Part shown: one piece after another, positions 7,591 to 16,400 of the stretch
How positions within the stretch are numbered: position 1 is the stretch's first letter
Layout of the letters: each line of letters begins with the position of its first letter
DNA from: Paenibacillus kribbensis
Lineage (GTDB): Bacteria > Bacillota > Bacilli > Paenibacillales > Paenibacillaceae
Direction of reading: 5' to 3'
DNA length: 64,000 nucleotides
Assembly: GCF_002240415.1 (NCBI RefSeq)
Contig: NZ_CP020028.1
Location: 3,187,501 to 3,251,500, forward strand
Notes under the pieces: model-generated
Told to the model about the DNA's origin: nothing
What the model saw: the letters and a program-made list of their open reading frames with translations, nothing else
Databases searched by the model: none
Position numbers and translations under genes: made by a program

Positions 7591-8568
7591 GTGAATTCAG
7601 CCTTTAGCATCCGCTGGCAATATGGTATACGCTCCTTTCTTATGATTGGTTTGGCCCTGCTTATCATCCTATTGAGCCGCACAAACACACTTCATTACTA
7701 CTTGGCTCCACACATGCAAAAGCTGCTTCTGCTCTGCCCTGTACCCTTGCTATTCATTGCTTTCGCGATGGCATGGCATGGAATAGTCGGAGCGCGAGAC
7801 GGTGAGGATATGTGTGATTGCGAGCATCCTTTACCTCAAAGCTGGTTCAAAACAATGCTCGTATATGGAATGCTGCTCATTCCGCTGCTGTTCGGCGCTT
7901 TGCTGCCCAATCAGGCACTCGGCAGTGATATGGCGGCCAAAAAAGGCATGTCCTTCACCTATCCTAACCCGGATATTCGCCGCAAAACAGATATAAAGTC
8001 CGTCCCTGCACCTGGATCCCCTATTTTATCATCGGTGTCTCGTGGGGCAGCTTCGTCTCCACCCAAGGACAAATGGAGTCAGGAAACGCTGGATAAGCTG
8101 TTCGTTCCGCCTGACAAGTACAATACGGAATTCGCCGAGCTGGCAAAACGTCTGTATCAGCAGCCTATCATACAGATCAAGCCGGAAATTTTCTCTGAAA
8201 CCATCGGAGCCATCGAATTATACAAGCACGCTTTTGAAGGCAAAAAAGTACAGGTGACCGGCTTTGTCTATAAAGACAGCAGTCTGCTGGATAAAGGTTT
8301 ATTTGCGGTGGGCAGGTTCCTCGTCATGTGTTGCACTGCTGATGCCATGCCCTTCGGGGTCATCGTTCAATCCCACAAGCCCCCGTCCTTTGACAAGGAT
8401 ACCTGGGTGACCATTGAAGGAACATTGCATGCCACATATAAGAACAATGCTCCAATACTTGAAATTCGATCCGACAACATAACCGAAGTCGCGCAGCCAG
8501 AATCTCCTTATGTCTATACCCAAGCAGACTCGGTAGCCACCTTTGATCGCTTGAATGCAGCATACTAA
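7591..8568 (+). CDS. TIGR03943 family putative permease subunit (YcgQ-like)
   Basis: About 325 residues: four hydrophobic segments in the first ~130 residues, then a long soluble domain. Family features include CPVPLLFIAFAMAWHG, the CDCEHP pair of cysteines between helices 2 and 3, and the C-terminal domain with GFVYKD, GRFLVMCCTADAMPFG and WVTIEGTL. Members sit beside DUF318 permeases and are believed to act with them. I choose GTG 7591, with AAGGAGG 11 nt upstream; an ATG at 7534 in the same frame would add 19 residues coded by the tandem repeats and overlap the permease gene. It is followed after 18 bp by a second cobW gene. Confidence 0.82.
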   Translation: MNSAFSIRWQYGIRSFLMIGLALLIILLSRTNTLHYYLAPHMQKLLLLCPVPLLFIAFAMAWHGIVGARDGEDMCDCEHPLPQSWFKTMLVYGMLLIPLLFGALLPNQALGSDMAAKKGMSFTYPNPDIRRKTDIKSVPAPGSPILSSVSRGAASSPPKDKWSQETLDKLFVPPDKYNTEFAELAKRLYQQPIIQIKPEIFSETIGAIELYKHAFEGKKVQVTGFVYKDSSLLDKGLFAVGRFLVMCCTADAMPFGVIVQSHKPPSFDKDTWVTIEGTLHATYKNNAPILEIRSDNITEVAQPESPYVYTQADSVATFDRLNAAY

Positions 8569-8586
8569 TCCCGGCAAGGAGGATAC

Positions 8587-9696
8587 ATGATGAACAAGGT
8601 TCCAGTGATTTTAATCAGCGGTTTTCTCGGAAGCGGCAAAACGACTCTGCTTCTGCGCCTGCTGGCCCATACCCGTCAAATCCCGCTTCGCGCTGCTGTA
8701 TTAATGAATGAAATGGGTGAATATGACGTAGACGGTGCCATCATTTCAGAAGAAATGCCTGACGTAACTGTGGAAGGATTGCTGGAGGGCTGTATTTGCT
8801 GCAGCAAAAAAAGCGAGCTGGCAGGTGCTCTGCATACCCTCCTCAGTCAGGAGCCGGATTTGATTTTTATGGAAACGACAGGAGTAGCCAACCCTGAGCA
8901 AGTACTGGAAGAGCTTCGCTCCCCGCTGCTGGCAAACCGGCTCTATCTCGTTCATAGCATCAGTGTTGTGGACGCAGAGCTTTTTCATGAATACAACAGC
9001 CGCTTCACCGCTGACAAGGAGCTGGTTCGAACTCTGCACGGGCAGCTTCGCACCGCAGACTTCATTGTAGTGAACAAGACGGATGCCGCAAGTAGCCGTG
9101 AAGTGAAGAAGGTCGTCAAGAGCATTCGCAAGCATAACGATACGGCCAAACTGCAAACGACTGCATATAGCCAGGTTGATCTTGAGCCACTGCTGGAGCC
9201 TGTTCTGGCCCGTTTATCCGTCGCTGCCAATCCCGAGCAGGTGCCTCAACCCGCACCAGTACAGGCTCAACCAGCCGATGCAGTCGCAACGTCGATCCCC
9301 ACTACTGGCAAAGAGATCAGACGACCTGCCAGTATGTTCAGAAGTACGGCATTCAAAGTTATTTCTGCGCACAGCCATAGCTACAGTTACGATCCCAACC
9401 AGCCCGATTCGTTTTCCCGTCTGGAGAGCGTGACACTGCATCAATATTCTTCGCAACCATTGGAAAAACAGCGTTTGGAAAACTTTCTGACCGGACTCGG
9501 CTCCTCACTGCTTCGGGCGAAAGGCTATTGCGTGCTTCCACAGGAAGGTACAATGCTTTTGCAATTTTCGGGAAACCACTTCGAATGGCAGTCTACGGCC
9601 CTTCCGGTAAGTCAGGGATATGTCACGCTTATTGGGGAACAACTGGACAAGACATTTATTGCCGATCAATGGGAGCAGTGCTTCGTTTCGCTTTAA
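8587..9696 (+). CDS. Second COG0523 (CobW-type) GTPase
   Basis: A 369-residue G3E GTPase: P-loop SGFLGSGKTT (residues 11-20), metal site EGCICC (about 67-72), Walker B METTGVANP and NKTD. Unlike the first paralogue, the linker before the C-terminal domain is Pro/Ala/Gln-rich, with only a few His (SAHSHSYSYD) rather than a long His tract, so the two probably differ in metal handling or client. ATG codons at 8587 and 8590 share the upstream AAGGAGG (4 or 7 nt). It ends the permease/TIGR03943/cobW operon and is followed by a terminator. Confidence 0.9.
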   Translation: MMNKVPVILISGFLGSGKTTLLLRLLAHTRQIPLRAAVLMNEMGEYDVDGAIISEEMPDVTVEGLLEGCICCSKKSELAGALHTLLSQEPDLIFMETTGVANPEQVLEELRSPLLANRLYLVHSISVVDAELFHEYNSRFTADKELVRTLHGQLRTADFIVVNKTDAASSREVKKVVKSIRKHNDTAKLQTTAYSQVDLEPLLEPVLARLSVAANPEQVPQPAPVQAQPADAVATSIPTTGKEIRRPASMFRSTAFKVISAHSHSYSYDPNQPDSFSRLESVTLHQYSSQPLEKQRLENFLTGLGSSLLRAKGYCVLPQEGTMLLQFSGNHFEWQSTALPVSQGYVTLIGEQLDKTFIADQWEQCFVSL

Positions 9697-9717
9697 CCGA
9701 CAGATTGAGTTCGAGAT

Positions 9718-9768
9718 AAAAAAGGCTGTTCCTTTGACCTCTACAAGTCATGGAAGAGCCTTTTTCAA
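9718..9768 (+). terminator. Rho-independent terminator after the second cobW
   Basis: AAAAAGGCTgTTCC pairs with GGAAgAGCCTTTTT across a 20-nt loop, 22 bp after the stop codon, followed by a T-run. Confidence 0.85.
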
Positions 9769-9837
9769 CAACTATCCTGTACGTGGTATGTACCTCTATT
9801 TTAATGAGTTATTTGCAGAGGGTTTTATCTGTAGATA

Positions 9838-9893
9838 ATAAAAAAGCGTTGTTCGCGAATTATTGGCATAATCCACGAACATAACGCTCGACG
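9838..9893 (-). terminator. Rho-independent terminator after rpmE2
   Basis: On the minus strand AGCGTTaTGTTCG pairs with CGAACaACGCT and is followed by TTTTTT, just beyond the rpmE2 stop at 9898. Confidence 0.85.
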
Positions 9894-9897
9894 GGTC

Positions 9898-10143
9898 TTA
9901 CTTAAGGTTGTATTTTTTGTTAAAGCGATCCACACGACCACCGATATCCACGTTTCTTTGTTTACCTGTGAAGAACGGGTGAGAAGCGGAACTAGTATCT
10001 ACACGGATAACCGGGTATGTGTTGCCATCTTCCCATTCCATCGTTTCTTGCGAATGTTTAGTGGAAGCACTCAGGAAAGAGAATCCACAGCTAGGGTCCA
10101 AAAAGATAACTTTGTTCAAAGTTGGATGAAGATCTTTTTTCAT
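9898..10143 (-). CDS. rpmE2: Ribosomal protein L31 type B, zinc-independent (RpmE2/YtiA type)
   Basis: An 81-residue L31 with the type B signature ([69 protein letters not shown]). It has a single Cys and lacks the CxxC pairs of the zinc-binding form, so it can replace zinc-bound L31 and release zinc from ribosomes under starvation. The ATG at 10143 has AGGTG 6 nt upstream; the in-frame GTG at 10152 is too close to that site. It lies in a zinc island downstream of rpmG(C-) and a Zur-like box, on the same strand. Confidence 0.95.
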   Translation of the reverse strand: MKKDLHPTLNKVIFLDPSCGFSFLSASTKHSQETMEWEDGNTYPVIRVDTSSASHPFFTGKQRNVDIGGRVDRFNKKYNLK

Positions 10144-10160
10144 TTGTTTCACCTAAGCTT

Positions 10161-10433
10161 TCATGTCATTTTAGTTTCAAACTCAAACATACTGGCGCAA
10201 TACTCCATCAGTTGGCAAAAGGAACAGTTATTCCCCAGAAAAAAAGACGACAGATCGCAACGGTTGTGCTCAGACCCGTAAACGACAAGCAAACGATGCC
10301 ACATTTTTCGCATCGCCCATTGTACGAACGCCCCACATCTTTCGTCAGCCTTCATCGTTATATAAGCATATCGTGAATGGTCCTCCGGCTCGTCCCGAAT
10401 GCTGCCACCAGCACAGGAGAACTCGGCAACCAT
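10161..10433 (-). other. Uncertain 90-codon open frame between rpmG and rpmE2
   Basis: The 361-bp space between the two ribosomal protein genes holds an open frame of 90 codons rich in Cys (six), with CSFC. An overlapping frame on the same strand also contains CEKCG and continues CLSFTGLSTTV. Neither frame has a convincing ribosome site at its first ATG or GTG. I do not recognise either as a family. It may be a non-coding leader of rpmE2, a decayed gene with a frameshift, or a small metal-binding protein. Confidence 0.25.
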
Positions 10434-10504
10434 GCTCTGTCCGTTGGACTAATTCAGGTTTTCGCCGGTTCCATAATACAGGCCGCTATGTAGCCAGCCT
10501 CAAA

Positions 10505-10654
10505 TTATCTAGTTTCACGATGGATCGTATACTTTTTCAGACGCGGAGAATATTTTTTCATTTCAAGACGCTCCGGGTGATTTCTTTTGTTCTTGGTTGT
10601 TGTATAGTTGCGATCACCGGATTCGGTGCATGCCAAGGTAACAATTACGCGCAT
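10505..10654 (-). CDS. rpmG: Ribosomal protein L33, zinc-independent paralogue
   Basis: A 49-residue L33 (starts [20 protein letters not shown], ends [10 protein letters not shown]). At the positions where the zinc form has CxxC pairs (CTEC and YCPFC) this protein has CTES and YSPRL, so the zinc ribbon is lost. This is the C-minus form that substitutes for the zinc form in zinc shortage. TTAAGGAGGA lies 6-7 nt before the ATG. A Zur-like box lies 43 bp upstream and rpmE2 lies 361 bp downstream on the same strand. Confidence 0.95.
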   Translation of the reverse strand: MRVIVTLACTESGDRNYTTTKNKRNHPERLEMKKYSPRLKKYTIHRETR

Positions 10655-10696
10655 TTCTCTTCCTCCTTAACTGGAATACATGGTATACAATTACAA

Positions 10697-10711
10697 TAGT
10701 AATTTTTACGA
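10697..10711 (-). promoter_or_regulatory. Zur-like box upstream of rpmG(C-)
   Basis: TAGTAATTTTTACGA matches the Bacillus Zur consensus TCGTAAT-N-ATTACGA at 13 of 15 positions. It sits in the 68-bp gap between the preceding gene and rpmG, 43 bp before the rpmG start. Confidence 0.7.
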
Positions 10712-10722
10712 TTAGTTTTATT

Positions 10723-11292
10723 CTATAATTCACGCTGCTCTTTGTCAACCTTAGTATGTCGGCTTATCGCTTCTTCTATCGTATTCCAGCGATTGTGATA
10801 CTGTGCGAGCTTCGGATGAAGCTCCAATGGTTCACTCGAAAGCACTAATCTGACGTTTCGGACCCATTCCTCAAACGATGCATAGGAAGCGCACAAATTT
10901 GCAATTTCAGGACTCATGTACAAAAAAAGCGGAGTCGTATATTTTTCCATCAAAAAACGGATGGCTGCTTCAATCGGCGTATATTTTTTACGCTTACCTT
11001 CCCAGCTTTCAATCACAACAGCGCTCAAAGCCTGTTCTCGCTGCCACTCCCCCAGCTCGTCCATCCGCTTGTAATAGGAGCGTATCGGCTGCTTCCACAT
11101 TCTTCTGGCTGTTTCTTCGTGTAGCGGATACAGCACCAGCTTTGTAAAAGATAATGCTGCCCCCGTTTCCGCAAAAAGCTCCAGCTCTCTCGCTGTAATC
11201 TGCTCAAACGTATCATAGTAGACCATGGTCCCTTTATGCGTCTCGATCGGAGGCTCATAGCCATAGGGTACATATTGAAGGTTTCTTGTCAT
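10723..11292 (-). CDS. Unrecognised cytoplasmic protein
   Basis: 189 residues, no signal peptide or membrane helix. I do not recognise the family. It is rich in aromatic residues and charged helices (YVPYGYEPPIETHKGTMVYY; YTTPLFLYMSPEIANLCASYASFEEWVRNVRLVLS) and ends with a basic/acidic tail. The ATG at 11292 has GGAG 8 nt upstream, whereas the open frame continues 21 codons further without a ribosome site. It lies 80 bp downstream of the MFS gene on the same strand and may be co-transcribed with it. Its stop is 12 bp before the Zur-like box of rpmG. Confidence 0.7.
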   Translation of the reverse strand: MTRNLQYVPYGYEPPIETHKGTMVYYDTFEQITARELELFAETGAALSFTKLVLYPLHEETARRMWKQPIRSYYKRMDELGEWQREQALSAVVIESWEGKRKKYTPIEAAIRFLMEKYTTPLFLYMSPEIANLCASYASFEEWVRNVRLVLSSEPLELHPKLAQYHNRWNTIEEAISRHTKVDKEQREL

Positions 11293-11372
11293 ACCGGACA
11301 CTCCGTCCTTCCATAGATGAACTTTTCCTTCTATATTATACCCTTGTTTTGGCATGAGTTTGCATCAAATGA

Positions 11373-12755
11373 TCATCCTTGTTCGACACTAGGTGTATTA
11401 CGACGTGAACCCCGCTGGAACTGCAACGCGTAAAGTCCCATCGTCACAAGCGCAATCAGTGCAAGAACCGTAAATATATTGCTAAAATTAAATACCTGCA
11501 CATTGGAAACGACAGGATTCAAATGAAAAGTAGATGAGCTATCGAGCGTTTTGCCCAAAATGCTGGTGGTCATCGCCCCGGAAATAAAGTTCAGCAGAGA
11601 CAACAGTCCCATGCCAACCCCTACCTGCTCCCTCGCCAAGGTACGGGAAATCGTGTTGGACATGGCGATTTGCATGAAGGTCTGACCTACATTTCCGAAA
11701 ATCAGCAAAAATAAAATCAGGTAAGGCGACGCACCTACAAACGTGGACAGGCTAATAAAACAGATAAATATCAGCGTAACCGCCGTGTAGACGAGGAATG
11801 AGTTGCCTTTGCTATCCGCCAAACGCCCACCACTTTTGCCGAGCAGTGCCGACGCAATCGCAGCCGGAAACATAATCAGTCCAATCGCGGCCGGCATAAG
11901 CTGATTGAGACTGTTCAAAAACTGCGGTGCCAGGTACGGTAGCCCGAAGCTGACCCCTGCCCCTAAAAAGGCGATAAGCAGACCGTAGGAATATTGCTTG
12001 TTACGGAACAGCTTCGGCTGGATGAATGGATCATTCGCAGTGTTAATGCGCCATATAAACAAGGCAAATAAAACAACGCCGAGCCCCAAAAATGTCATGT
12101 TCGCTTGCGAAATCGAAAGCAATAGGAAGGCTACTGTTCCGCCCAGCAATAATCCCCCAAGAAAATCGAACCTCTGATCCGCTCCACGCTGGTCGTCCAG
12201 GTATTTGCGGAAGAACGGCAAGGCGATAAGCGGCAGCATGGAAATAATGAACAAAAAGCGCCAGCTCGCAAAGCCTGTAATCAAACCGGAAATAATCGGA
12301 GCCAGTGCAGTACCTAGTGCCAGACCGATTGCCGTGACACCCAAGGCCTGTCCTCTTTTTGCAGCCGAGAAATAGCGGGCAGGCACGATCATAGCCGTTG
12401 CCGGAATGACAGCAGCCCCGGCAGCCTGAAGTAAGCGAGCTATAATGAGCATCCAAAATTGATGGGCCAACAGGCCTATTAGTGAGCCTAGCGCAAAAAA
12501 GATAATCCCAAACGTAAGCAAATCCTTGAGACGATATTTATCCGCCAGCTTGCCGTAGGTCACCGAGCCAACCGCATATACGATCATATAGCCGGTCAGT
12601 AGCCAGCTTACATCGGAAGCGCTAATATGAAATTCCTTGCGAATGACAGGCATAACTACATTAAACATAAAGGCGTTCATCACTGAAAAAACAAGTGTGA
12701 AGGCCAGTACACGCATAAGCTTATCCGCATTCGGATAAGTTTGCTCTTGGGTCAT
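11373..12755 (-). CDS. MFS drug-efflux transporter of the DHA2 (14-helix, TetL/QacA-like) type
   Basis: 460 residues with about 14 hydrophobic helices. DHA2 marks: NVVMPVIRKEFHISASDVSWLLTGYMIVYAVG, motif A YGKLADKYRLKDLL, and motif C-like GLALGTALAPIISGLI. It should export small lipophilic or cationic compounds by proton exchange; the substrate cannot be read from the sequence. GAGAGGAAG lies just before the ATG. A MarR-type gene 65 bp upstream in the same direction is its likely regulator, forming a typical repressor/pump operon. Confidence 0.88.
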   Translation of the reverse strand: MTQEQTYPNADKLMRVLAFTLVFSVMNAFMFNVVMPVIRKEFHISASDVSWLLTGYMIVYAVGSVTYGKLADKYRLKDLLTFGIIFFALGSLIGLLAHQFWMLIIARLLQAAGAAVIPATAMIVPARYFSAAKRGQALGVTAIGLALGTALAPIISGLITGFASWRFLFIISMLPLIALPFFRKYLDDQRGADQRFDFLGGLLLGGTVAFLLLSISQANMTFLGLGVVLFALFIWRINTANDPFIQPKLFRNKQYSYGLLIAFLGAGVSFGLPYLAPQFLNSLNQLMPAAIGLIMFPAAIASALLGKSGGRLADSKGNSFLVYTAVTLIFICFISLSTFVGASPYLILFLLIFGNVGQTFMQIAMSNTISRTLAREQVGVGMGLLSLLNFISGAMTTSILGKTLDSSSTFHLNPVVSNVQVFNFSNIFTVLALIALVTMGLYALQFQRGSRRNTPSVEQG

Positions 12756-12820
12756 ATGGTTTCTTCCTCTCCTGTAAAATACCCTCTATGCTGAAAAGAC
12801 TTAGCTCTCTATAGATCCAC

Positions 12821-13288
12821 TCAAACGCCTGTATTCACAGGACGATAGTCGTGAAGTATTTTTTTTAACAAACCGCGCAGTGTCTCCGATTCATCGACAG
12901 ATAGTGTTTCGCCTACCGAGCTTTTAATTTGCTCAATGGTGCGTTCCGCTGCCTTGTGAATTTTCAAGCCTTCCTCGGTCAAATATATTTGCTTCATTCG
13001 AGCATCCTCCGGGTGGCTTTGACGCACTGCCCAGTTTTTTGCAACCATCCCGTTGACCAGGCTGGTAACACTTGATTTATCAATAAGCAATAGCTTTTCT
13101 AAATCGGTGTTGGTCACTCCAGGCGACATCGCCAGTACATAGAGCGTCTGCGATTGCGAGGAGGTCAGACCCAAAGGGCGCAGTGCCGTTTCAATCTCGC
13201 GTCGGACAGTGGTAAAGATCCGCTTAATTAAATACATCGTGCTTTCTTCCTCCCAAGGAAGACAAACGGGATACACCTCACTTCCCAT
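12821..13288 (-). CDS. MarR-family transcriptional regulator
   Basis: About 155 residues with the winged-helix fold of MarR: LGLTSSQSQTLYVLAMSPGVTNTDLEKLLLIDKSSVTSLVNGMVAKNW (helices and recognition helix), then the wing HPEDARMKQIYLTEEG. Several starts are possible: TTG 13315, GTG 13306, ATG 13288 (AGGA 6 nt upstream) and ATG 13237 (GGAGGAAG upstream). I keep 13288. It probably represses itself and the MFS gene from an operator at 13323-13340; the ligand is unknown. Confidence 0.88.
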   Translation of the reverse strand: MGSEVYPVCLPWEEESTMYLIKRIFTTVRREIETALRPLGLTSSQSQTLYVLAMSPGVTNTDLEKLLLIDKSSVTSLVNGMVAKNWAVRQSHPEDARMKQIYLTEEGLKIHKAAERTIEQIKSSVGETLSVDESETLRGLLKKILHDYRPVNTGV

Positions 13289-13322
13289 CTCATTCCTAAC
13301 CTCCACATCCGCCAAATTTTAA

Positions 13323-13369
13323 TAGTTTGAATTCCAACTAATTTTAAACAGTCATCTGCCTCGTGTCAA
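13323..13369 (-). promoter_or_regulatory. marR/MFS promoter with overlapping palindromic operator
   Basis: On the minus strand a consensus -35 TTGACA (13369-13364) is spaced by 17 bp from TAAAAT (13346-13341). Directly after the -10, an 18-bp imperfect palindrome TAGTTtGAATTCcAACTA (13323-13340, 16 of 18 symmetric) covers the expected start site, as for MarR-type operators. Confidence 0.8.
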
Positions 13370-13405
13370 TACTTTTCGTAAGGTACTTTATTATTTAAAT
13401 ACATA

Positions 13406-13444
13406 GCAAAAAGACGAGCCTGTAAGGGAAGCTCATCTTTTTGC
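13406..13444 (-). terminator. Terminator of the seven-gene GTPase/tubulin/vWA operon (bidirectional stem)
   Basis: GCAAAAAGAcGAGC pairs with GCTCaTCTTTTTGC around an 11-nt loop, 24 bp past the last stop codon of the operon. A T-run occurs on both strands. Confidence 0.85.
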
Positions 13445-13467
13445 TTACACATAAAATATGTGGTTGC

Positions 13468-16400
13468 TTAATCCGCTGACTTCACTTGAACCAACGGGTA
13501 TTCTTTGCCATCGACCGTAACTGTGCCAGCATCGTCCAGCTCCAGCCGTTGCCAAATGGTCAGGAGTGTACGATAAGGATACTTTTCCAAATCATACTCC
13601 GTTGGCGCGTTAGCGTCTGTGTTGGCTCCATCGCCTGAACCTACCCCCTGGTTAGCCGTTGTTGCTGTAGTACCGGACGTTGTACTTCCTGTGGCTTGAT
13701 TGGCAGTTGCGCCGTTGCCCACTCCAGGAGTTGTCGAGTCACTACCTGCGGATTCTCCAGCCGGTGTCGTGCTTCCAACGGTACTGCCGGTTTTCGCGTC
13801 ACCCGACTGTCCTTTGCCGGTTTTATCGATTGCGGCCTTGTCGTTTTGCTCAGCAAGCGTAAAATTTTCGTATGAATGCTCCTGTTGATCCGCGCCGACA
13901 AGAACGAGCTTCTCAGGCTTAAACGCCGCCTGCTCCGCCGATGTTTGAAACGCAAACAACAGCTTGACCATTTTCGTAGTCGACTTGGTGTTAGGTATAT
14001 GGGTCACTATCATCGTCGGTTCCTCTTTTACAGGCACTGTAGGCTCTGCTACAGGCTGCTGCACAGGCTTAGGAGCCGCAGCAGGCGCAGTTGAATCACC
14101 AGATCCGATCACCCCGGCAGCTTTCAAGCCGCCCAGCGTACCTGCAATGACAATCAGCACGATCCCCGAAATGATGCCGCCTTTGCGAAAGCGGCGCAGC
14201 GTTTTGACCAAAGACGTATCCGTCTCGCGCTTCGCTGTCAGATAGAAATTTTTGAAGACCGGATTTGCAGGTTCAAAATATTGACGCCACAGTGCTTTTT
14301 TATGCAGCCCCTCGCGCCCTTCCTTTTGGAAAAACAACAGCAGCGCCCGTCGGTAGGCCGGTTCAAAACCACCCCGTGGTGTAGCAAATTCAGTCTGTCC
14401 CTCGGACCAGCGGATAAAGCGGTACATCGTATCGTTATCCTTCGCCCATTTGCGGACAGAGCTAACCAGGCGGGCAAAGTCCAATATGCCTTCGCCCGGA
14501 CCGTCAGAGCGGTAGAATGCGGGCAGCAGGCGGGCAAAATGGCCTTCCGTTAGCTGCTGGGGCAGCCATCCGTAAGCCCAGTCCTGCACCTTCTCTATTT
14601 CGCCCGGCTCCAGGCCGTCCAGCACCGACGGTTCCGGGTCCTCCGTGCTAAACCAATCATAAGCCGCGATCAAGCGCACTGCTTGTCCCTTGAGAGGAGC
14701 GGGCAGCTTGCCCACCCACTGTACCAAGTCAGGCCGCGTGAAGAACGGAATTTGTACGAGCTGATCAGGTGATATTTCTTTTAGCTCTACTTCGGTAAGC
14801 AAATACCGATCCGACGCCTCCTGCAAGCGCTCTGTCAATCCGGATTGCTCCAACGGGGAAAGCTTCCCGCCCGTTGAACTGCTATCCCATTGACGCAAGC
14901 GTTGATGAATGGCAGCCACAGTCTCTACCGGCTTTCTTTCGGCACGCAGTCTGCCCATCAATGCAGATTCAGCCAAAAGCTGAAAATCGGCATTCGCTGA
15001 TACCTCGATATATCGACTGCCCCATTCATGCACGACTGCCAGCAGGCCCTTTACATCCGTTGTTCTTTTCATCTGACTGTCCATGTAGGGAATGAACAGC
15101 ATTTTGGTAAGCGCCGGATTCCCCAGCACCTTTGTAAAATACGCCTTGCCTAATGACGGATTCTCTTCAATTGTATGATAGATATACGTCACAGCTTCCG
15201 TATTTCTGGCGGTATAAGCGTTATTCAGCGAGCGGATTAAATATTCCACCAGTCGATTTTCACTGGTGCGAGCATGAACTTTATAATAGTCCTTAAAGCA
15301 ATCGACCAGCCCCGCCTCTGGAATATATCCATCCTTCACCCGGTCAAATTCGTGATCAAAAAATGACAAAAACAAGTCATTCAACTGCATTTTACGTGAC
15401 AACGCATCAGGTGACGATAAATAATCAGTCAGGCTTCGCAGCACAGCAACTCGTCGTTCGTTGTATAATGCGCGCTCCCCCTGCTCAATTCTGTACAGTG
15501 TAATAAGCTCATGATAGCTAGCTAGCGTCAGATTACGCCCTGCCTCCATGCCTGTCAGCATTTGCTCGGCAAATTTGAAAAAATCGTCCGGCGTCCCGCC
15601 ACCAAGCAGCGTACGGACAATCCAGTCAAAATAAGGCTGTCTCACCTGCTCCGCATCCACATTAAGGATTCGACTATTGGCCGACAGGTCAAATACAAAA
15701 TCCTTATCCACGTTCCGATCACCAGGCCGGATACTGAAAGGCTCCACGAACATCAAGTGAATACCTTTTCTGCTGTTCGGCTCCAGCGCATATGTAAGAA
15801 ATCCGATCCTGTTACGATATGCATAAGGCAATGCCGCGTATAATACACCGAGCAGCAGCTTGGCTGAAGATGCCACCTCTTCTGCAGGAACATTCAGCGC
15901 AACATATACTTTTTTGCGGCCTGTGGCCGACATCATAACAGCGTATAGAAGCTGCTTGAACACTTCTTCGCTGAGCTTTAATTGAGTCAGCACCGCTGAC
16001 GGATCAACAGACGGAAATACGCTTCCACCCGGCAGTCGCTCCAATTCCGGCAGCTCCGTTCCCTGCTCAATATCATAGGCATCAACAAAGGATGTGTTCA
16101 GCCACTGCTTGTAATCAGACGGAGATTCACCATGTCCGGGCGGAATCACATAGTTATGCGTGAAAAAAGCGCTTCGCAGCCCGGTAAAATCCGTTGCTTT
16201 ATAGATACTCCGTCCCAGGACCACATCCCCGGACTCGGTCCGCACCAGATGTATGGCTTCAGGATAGACGCTCTCTTGCTTCTCGCCACGGGCTGTTAAG
16301 GCAGCAGGAGCATCATATACGCATAAAGGATGCAGTACCTTTTTTATAAAAGAAGCATCCAGCCCTTTGGAATTAGCCACCGTATCGAAACCTTCCGTGG

